A stretch of 64,000 nt of DNA from Anastrepha obliqua (taxonomy: Eukaryota; Arthropoda; Insecta; Diptera; Tephritidae): positions 41,566,501 through 41,630,500 of the forward strand of contig NC_072896.1 of assembly GCF_027943255.1 (NCBI RefSeq). The letters are read 5' to 3'. Below are positions 58,054 to 64,000 of the stretch, piece after piece. Positions within the stretch are counted from its first letter, which is position 1, and every line of letters starts with the position of its first letter. The translations under genes were made by a program, and so were the position numbers. The notes beneath the pieces were generated by a model. That model saw nothing but the letters and a program-made list of their open reading frames with translations, did not search any database and had not been told where the DNA came from.

Positions 58054-59132
58054 GGTGATTTTTTAAGAGCTATAGGAAAGTTTTTCAAAAAAACACACGT
58101 AAAATTTAGAAAAATGCCTGACATTTTTATTTAAATCGATAGTAGAGTCCATATAATTTAATGTTTGAAGATTATTTCATGCAAATGTTGACCGCGACTG
58201 CGCTTCAAATGGTCCATCCGCTTAGTTCAATTTTGGCATACACTTTCCAATGTTTCGGCCGGTATCTCACATATAAATGCTTTAATGTTGTCTTCCAATG
58301 CGTTAATTGAAGCAGGCTTGTCTGAATAGACATGAGCTTTAACATAGCCCCACAAAAAATAATCTAAAGGCGTTATATCGCACGATCTGGGTGGCCAATT
58401 GGCAGATCCCGAACGTGAAATAAAATGTTCACCGAACTCGCCTCTCAACAAGTCCATTGTGTCATGCAAGTCAAGCTCTTGCATTTTGGGCAAAAAAATC
58501 GACAATTCTGCTTAGTTACATACCCATTGATCCAAAAATAAGCTTCGTCGCTGAACACAATTTTTCGATAAAAAAGTGGATCTTCGGCCAACTTTCTTAG
58601 AGCCCATTCACCAAAAATTCTGCGTTGCGGTAGGTCGTTAGGCTTCAATTCTTGCACCAGCTGTATTTTGAAAGGCTTCACACCTAAATCCTTTCACAAA
58701 ATTTTGCACGTTGTTGAGTAACAGAGGCCCAATTGCTTCGAACGGCGACGAATCGATAATTGATGGTCATCATTAACACTGGCCGATACAGCTGCGATAT
58801 TTTCTTCAGTTCGCATTCTACGTAAGCGTGTTGGGGGTTTGATGTCCAATAATGTAAATTTGGTTCTAAATTTAGTCACAATAGCTCGAATAGCCGCTTC
58901 AGTGAGTCGATTAAACTGACCATAAAATGGAAGAAGCGCGCGATAAATTTTCTTAACAGAACACGCATTTTTATAATAAAATTCAATGATTTGCAAGCGT
59001 TGTTCGTTTGTAAGACGGTTCATGGTTAAATTTTAGACCAAACTGAAGATGTTTGACAGTGAAACAAAACACGAAACGTGCGTCAGCTGTTTAAACCAAC
59101 TGTTTGAAAAGATAATAGCTAAAAAATCACCC
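58054..59132 (-). mobile_element. Tc1/mariner-superfamily element (TARET family), internally deleted
   Basis: Ends GGTGATTTTTTAAGAGCTAT and (reverse complement of right) GGTGATTTTTTAGCTATTAT. Minus transposase: MNRLTNEQRLQIIEFYYKNA (start 59023), TEAAIRAIVTKFRTKF, EENIAAVSASVNDDHQLSIR, LGLCYSTTCKIL, then frame change, QRRIFGEWALRKLAEDPLFY, KIVFSDEAYFWINGYVTKQN (first Asp), then about 100 residues missing, and FLPKMQELDLHD joined to TMDLLRGEFGEHFISRS, WPPRSCDITPLDYFLWGYVK (third acidic residue), INALEDNIKAFICEIPAETL. The catalytic FQQDGATCH Asp is lost in the deletion. Confidence 0.9.
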
Positions 59133-59629
59133 GTTATATTACATATTTATTTGTTTACTTAGTACAACGAATACCACAGAGTAACTTAAAGCTAATTATG
59201 TACATGTAGTAAATTCAAAAGCTAAAAAGCGGAATTCAAAGGATTGAAAAAGGAAAGTTGAAACAGAAAAGTTAAAGAAGACAGCATAACTAATAGCATT
59301 AAGTTCTCCTATATAAGAAATATACGAATAATACGAAAGTATAGTTAGTTCTCACATAACCGCCATAAAGCGGAAGTAAGCTACGGAGAGGACGTTGAGG
59401 AACATTAAATCTGAATCGTTCGAACAAATATGGTCAATCAACTGCACTATTGATGATTTTTTAAGTAAAAGAAAGGATAGACACACGAATTTCCAGAGAT
59501 TTAAGGCTTATGAGTAAGACACCAGAAGGATGTAACGGTACGTGCTTACTTAAGTTTAAAGAGCGAAGAGGGAGTTAAGGAATATTTTTTTGAACTCGTT
59601 CAATCTCCTTAGTGGCAAATTGATTTATC
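59133..59629. other. No gene recognised
   Basis: AT-rich spacer. Confidence 0.35.
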
Positions 59630-60310
59630 GGTCACCATAATCGTATGGTAACAGTTCATTCAAGATGTGGTCTAATAAATGTTGTAGAGAGAAGCTTACA
59701 AGTATACGGATTAGAAAATTTAGAAGCGTTACGCCACACAAAACTTAGTACGGAGTAGGATTTTGATATTATATAGGTGATATGCCTAGCGAAAGAAAAA
59801 GAGAACCTGTTATCGTTACTGCAAAATACCTTTACGTCATCTGATATAATTTGTAAAAAGTAGGAAAAGAAACGGGTCAAGGGCACTACTTTGTGTTACT
59901 CCAGAGAAAGGAGCAAAAGGGCTGAAGATACTGCACCTATTGTAACAACACAAAGTCTATTACACAAATAGCACAAATGCTGATTCGAATGCTTTTAAGA
60001 AGTCTGTATTAATGCAGCCCACTTGAAAGTATCTTTGAAGTGTTCGAAGCAATCGTTAATTGGTCTATAATTTCGAAATCGTTCTGCCATTTTTAAAAAT
60101 AAGGGAGTATGGATGTAAGCTTCCATTCGTCTAAAAAAGTACGAGAGGTTAGGGATTTATTAAATACTAATTTTAATTGTTTCTTTAAATCCGGACAATC
60201 CTTTATTAGTACGTCGGAAAGAGTTTCTCCATCCATGAGAGTGGTAGATTTGAGTTCATTAATACGATATCTGATTCACAAGATGGGACTATGTCCACAA
60301 AGTCTTGAAC
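59630..60310 (-). mobile_element. Jockey-like LINE RT remnant
   Basis: Minus strand in mixed frames: GCINTDFLKAFES (motif A, 60020-59985), GVTQSSALDPFLFLLFTNYI (motif B, about 59905-59845), DDVKVFCSNDN, ARHITYIISKSYSVLSFVWR, NPYTCKLLSTTFIRPHLE (59770-59656). Heavily decayed. Confidence 0.75.
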
Positions 60311-60745
60311 GAAATTAGATTTAAAAATGTCAACAAATAAATTAACTGAGTCACTTATGCTCTACGAGGAGGATTTGTCACCCAGCAAATACCATCGGGT
60401 ATGCTGGAGCAATCCACCTTCGATTTCATATTGTTTAATAATAATAAAGTCATTTAACAATTTTTTGCGTAATTTTTTGGAGCGCAAAATGATAAGAAAA
60501 ACAATAAAAAATAGTAAGAAATTAACTCATAAGGCTACTTTAACTTTAAAATTATGAGTGTTTTATTAAACTAGATGAGGTTTGCAATAAAATAAATATT
60601 TTTTCTCGAACTTATCTACTTTATATTGTTTCATCATCACTTCCGAAAATTGAGATAAACACTTACTCATTTTTCATTGTTAATATTATCTGACTTTGTG
60701 AGAACAACAACAGAAAAGAGGCTACAAGAATGATAGATTTGCTCT

Positions 60746-60954
60746 TTAACCCCTTAACCTACGATTAAGATAAGAAGATGTTGGGTCGAAATCGTATATA
60801 AGCTCGCGCAAATTTTTTAAATCATCTAATTTTAACTCACACCATGTCACTCACTTCTGGGCCGATCACCGTAAGTGGGCTGTACCCATAATATTTACGA
60901 TTGACCCGATCACCGTACGTGGGCTATGCCCGTAATTGTAGGTTAAGGGGTTAA
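60746..60954. mobile_element. piggyBac-like MITE, TTAA-flanked
   Basis: TTAA then CCCCTTAACCTACGATTA; the right end's reverse complement is TTAA then CCCCTTAACCTACAATTA. TTAA target sites plus CCC-starting ends are the piggyBac signature. Length 209 bp. The interior has a direct pair, ccgatcaccgtaagtgggct (60862) and ccgatcaccgtacgtgggct (60908). No coding capacity. Confidence 0.85.
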
Positions 60955-60956
60955 CT

Positions 60957-61332
60957 ATGGTGAAAAAGAAAATAGTGAGGGGAACTTCGGTTACCATGCC
61001 ATGGTAAAAAGATATTTACATAATTTTATTTGCCACTATAGCTAATGGCCAAACATGGTAAATCTATTATCCTTACTTTCACGGTACTTGGGCGATTCGG
61101 CAGCCGGATTCTGCTCGATCGCTTCACACGTATTCGCACACTCGTCGAATCAGAAGTTGTTCCGACGGCAACGAAGTGCCATTGGTTAATTTTTTTCGTA
61201 TATCACTAACACATACTCAGTTTTTGTGTAAGCACTCCCAAGTGGCGTCAGTCGATCAGCTGATTCTGCAAATTCGGTGAGAACCGAATAACGGTCTGTT
61301 AAGTAGCATACCTCTAAAAATCTTTTCACCAT
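60957..61332 (+). mobile_element. MITE copy C, ATGGTGAA ends
   Basis: Begins atggtgaaaaag two bases after the TTAA of the previous MITE and ends tcttttcaccat. Shares ggaacttcggttaccatgcc, gacggcaacgaagtgccatt and ttttttcgtatatcacta with copy A, with about 85 bp more in the first third. Confidence 0.65.
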
Positions 61333-63042
61333 GGAAGGAATAAGTGTTGCCAACTTGTAAAATATGTGTTTCTAATGTTTTTCAGCTACTTGCATATAAG
61401 CAACAACGAGCGTTGGATGGTTAAATTCCGTGCACGTTTTGAGCATAACTTATGTAGATGTATTCATTCATTTGTAGTCTGCTGCGTTTGTTATTTTCCC
61501 ACAATCTTTATTTAGAAAAATAGTTAGTTCTTCATGTCTATGACACTGTACGATCGTGATTTAGCCACCCAGCAAAACTTCTGCTCAGCTGCTAGCTCAC
61601 TTTACTGCCTTCTATCGAAAGGAGAACCGGTGATTAGCTGAGATTTGCTGAGATCTTCTGATTATGTGATGCGTCATTTTAACTGCAGTCTCGTTGATAC
61701 GAGTATTTCCATTCTGTCGCCTCGCTTAGGTTCAGTCAATTTGCAGCATTCTACGCTAACGAAACTAGAAATTTTGTACACACAGACGCTTCCTGTTTAT
61801 TTCAGTATTTTAATATTTGGCTTTGTTTTGGTGTTTCCACGAGTGATAGTAATTAATTTTTGCTTTGAACTTGAGCGATTCACACAGTGATCATCCGGCG
61901 AAAAGTGCGTTGTACGTCTTTACCCTTGGCTGGGTTCCATTGTAATTAAGTATCTGCATTGACGTATTGTTTTTGTTTTTTTTTATAGATTTTATTGTTT
62001 TTGTATTGTTTGTGGTTTTGACATTTTTGTGCGAATCGGAAATCGTTCAGTAGTTCCAAAAATGTCTCATCTAAGATTATCGCGTGCGTACTACAAGGTC
62101 TGATTTTCATAGGAATTTCCTTCGGATAGATTAATACTATCAGTAGCGTACGAGGAGTTCATGATAAGGCCGATTATTCAAAAACATCGAAAGCGAAATG
62201 AAATGTGTTGTGTAAAGTGTTAAATGTGTTTTTACACACATTTTTAGGCACATTTGTAGGTATATTAGGATAGTAGAACAAATTTTTTTTTCTAGGTGCC
62301 ACCCCCTCAATTTGTTATATATAAAAAAATGATATCCCAGCTTTATTTAAAAAATAATAATTTAAATAATTGTTATGGTGACCCCGAAAAACACCCAAAA
62401 TTGGAAAAAAATAAAAATAAAAGTATTTATCCCGGGAAGCATTTTTGGATAATTATGAAGAGCAATTAAAAGATCAGATTAAAGAATCGTCGATTGATCT
62501 TTATATTTTTAATACCAAATTTGTGGAAAAGTGAGAATTAAGTGTTTTAAAATCTTGACAGCACGGGTACATATTACAAACACAAACAAACAAAAAATTT
62601 AAAAAAATTGTGCTTCATATTTTTGGCCAAAGAACAAATTGAGAGGGTAGCATCAAGAAAAAAAATAAGTTTTTAGACCATCCTAATGTATATAAATAAA
62701 TAGGTATATAAAATCAAAAGACTAAACGGGCTTGTTTACATTACAATATTACAATTTACTATGAATTACTTTGTTGTGTTAAATCCAGATTGAAACATTT
62801 ATAAAAGTTTGTGTTGACATTCAAAAGTCGCGACTTCTACAAAAGTTATCAGTACTAACCACGAGAAATTCAATGAAAAATACTAATCTCTACATTTTTC
62901 CTATTCAGCATTTTATTCAATTACTACCAGGGCCGGATTTTGTCAAGCGCTGTTTCAGGTACTTCTACATTCTTGAAAATATAAAACACAAAAAATTTTT
63001 TAAAAATGTAACACAAAGTTATATGATATATATATATATATA
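61333..63042. other. No gene recognised
   Basis: AT-rich. The frame at 61645-61890 is hydrophobic near its end but has no family match I know. Confidence 0.35.
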
Positions 63043-63284
63043 TGACCTGGTCTACGAAAAGGTACCTTACGTGCGAAAACAAGTTTTCGAGAAAACAGCA
63101 GTTAAAGTTTAAACTTCTAAAAAAATCAGTCTTTTTCGTATTTGTACTTTTCTTCAAACTTTTAAGCAAATTATGACTTTCTGGTTTTCACCATTTTAAG
63201 GAGCCTTTCACACACTATTCGAATCAACAAAAAAGTGAAAAATGATTTTTTGATACGTAAGGTACCTTTTCATAGATCAGGTCA
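63043..63284. mobile_element. 242-bp MITE with ~30-bp inverted ends in a SINE tail
   Basis: Left tgacctggtctacgaaaagg; the right end's reverse complement is tgacctgatctatgaaaagg. Both continue taccttacgt. It lies inside an (AT)n run that is the 3' tail of the SINE beginning at about 63296. No coding capacity. Confidence 0.78.
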
Positions 63285-63295
63285 CATATATATTT

Positions 63296-63520
63296 ATAAT
63301 TGACGCGTACATCTTTCATTGGAGGACGCTCTTGTGGTGTGCTTCTCGACGTTGTTCCACAAATTGAGGGATTTACAGTTTTAACTTGGCCTCGAACGGC
63401 AGATGGTTTGTTATGATGAGATTTTTCATGGAGGAAAAACCTTTTCTATCGTTTTGATGTTTTGTGCCAACAACGGGCTTCGAACTCAAGCGCTACCGAA
63501 TGGTAATTACGCACAATCCC
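63296..63520 (-). repeat. tRNA-derived SINE copy, diverged
   Basis: Reverse orientation: ataattgacgcgtac end, ggtgtgcttctcgacgttgt, aacggcagatggtttgttat, B box gcttcgaactc, A-box side taccgaatggtaattacgc. The tail extends left to about 63025 across the MITE. Confidence 0.8.
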
Positions 63521-64000
63521 AACTAGGAGTTCGCGGGTATTTTCTGAGAAGGGAGATTTCATTTGAATCCCGAGAATAATTGCTGCTTTTTGAAGTTGGG
63601 TAACTCACAGGATAAACATGTTTCAGAGCACTATGCTGCCACTAACACCTAGCAATGAGGTGACCATAATCAAATAGGTTTTATCAATAGGGTTTACGAG
63701 GTGTAATGGATCATTTATGCTATAAAAAAACACAGGCCCTATGCAGAGCTTGCTGGCGTTCTTACTAGAGATTACCCAATGAGGTAACGCCTAAGTTTAA
63801 TGATTACTGCAATATTACATAAGAATTAAATTGAATAAAAGGCAATTGCGTTTCTTCGCTTCATGTCAGATTTAATATGGTAAAATAAGAAAACAGTTAT
63901 TTATTAAATTCTATATTTTAAAATTCATACGGTGAAATGTTGCTAGGCCATGATTTAAGTATGGAGGTGGGTAATAATATTTTTTTTATTTTTGCATTTA
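63521..64000. other. No gene recognised
   Basis: AT-rich sequence to the window edge. Confidence 0.35.

Noticed and set aside
61645..61890. 81-codon frame with a hydrophobic segment, candidate small membrane protein
   Set aside because: No splice, promoter or homology support; chance length in AT-rich DNA.
1..64000. Integrated virus or virus-derived gene
   Set aside because: Every RT/RNase H signal fits non-LTR elements, and no capsid, envelope or viral polymerase motif was recognised by eye.

Overview
The window looks like chromosomal DNA of a higher dipteran, most likely a tephritid fruit fly. The supporting signs are AT-rich sequence, short GT-AG introns, an insect-type acyl-CoA oxidase, and a dense load of mariner/Tc1-type, hAT, piggyBac-like and jockey/LOA-like elements with a tRNA-derived SINE. 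The species is an inference. I see no bacterial operons, CRISPR array, rRNA gene, stand-alone tRNA gene or virus-derived gene.

One host gene is clear: a peroxisomal acyl-CoA oxidase of the ACOX3 type on the + strand (25988-31625). Five coding exons (25988-26122, 26190-27113, 29307-29432, 30664-31006, 31075-31625) join in frame into a 692-residue protein ending in the peroxisomal signal SKL. Exon 3 has only 42 codons, sits alone in a large intron and is easy to miss.

The most striking structure is a head-to-tail tandem duplication of 5,917 bp. Unit 1 is 30519-36435 and unit 2 is 36436-42352. Each carries ACOX exons 4 and 5, a dead mauritiana-type mariner, a second broken mariner, one SINE copy and part of a LINE. 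I found one base difference between the units (C at 32678, T at 38595). The right breakpoint cuts a LINE that is complete, with perfect 15-bp target-site duplications, only at the unit 2 end (41850-42975). The LINE therefore predates the duplication. Either this is a very recent duplication or an assembly has placed two haplotypes in tandem.

The rest is layered transposon debris. 0-13 kb: LINE pieces, a Tc1-like element in an unclassified repeat, two mariners, a SINE, a 290-bp MITE and a 701-bp inverted-repeat element in a jockey-like LINE. 12.6-24.7 kb: a LINE in a hAT, a SINE in a LINE, a LINE in a mariner, two TARET-type Tc1/mariner copies and a SINE in a LINE tail. 25.9-43 kb: ACOX and its duplication. 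43-64 kb: a Tc1-like element with clear ends, a SINE split by a 746-bp element, a Helitron helicase scrap, LINE and mariner remnants, two more Tc1/mariner elements, a TTAA-flanked MITE and a MITE in a SINE tail. Nearly every transposase and reverse transcriptase frame is broken. The nesting gives a readable relative chronology.
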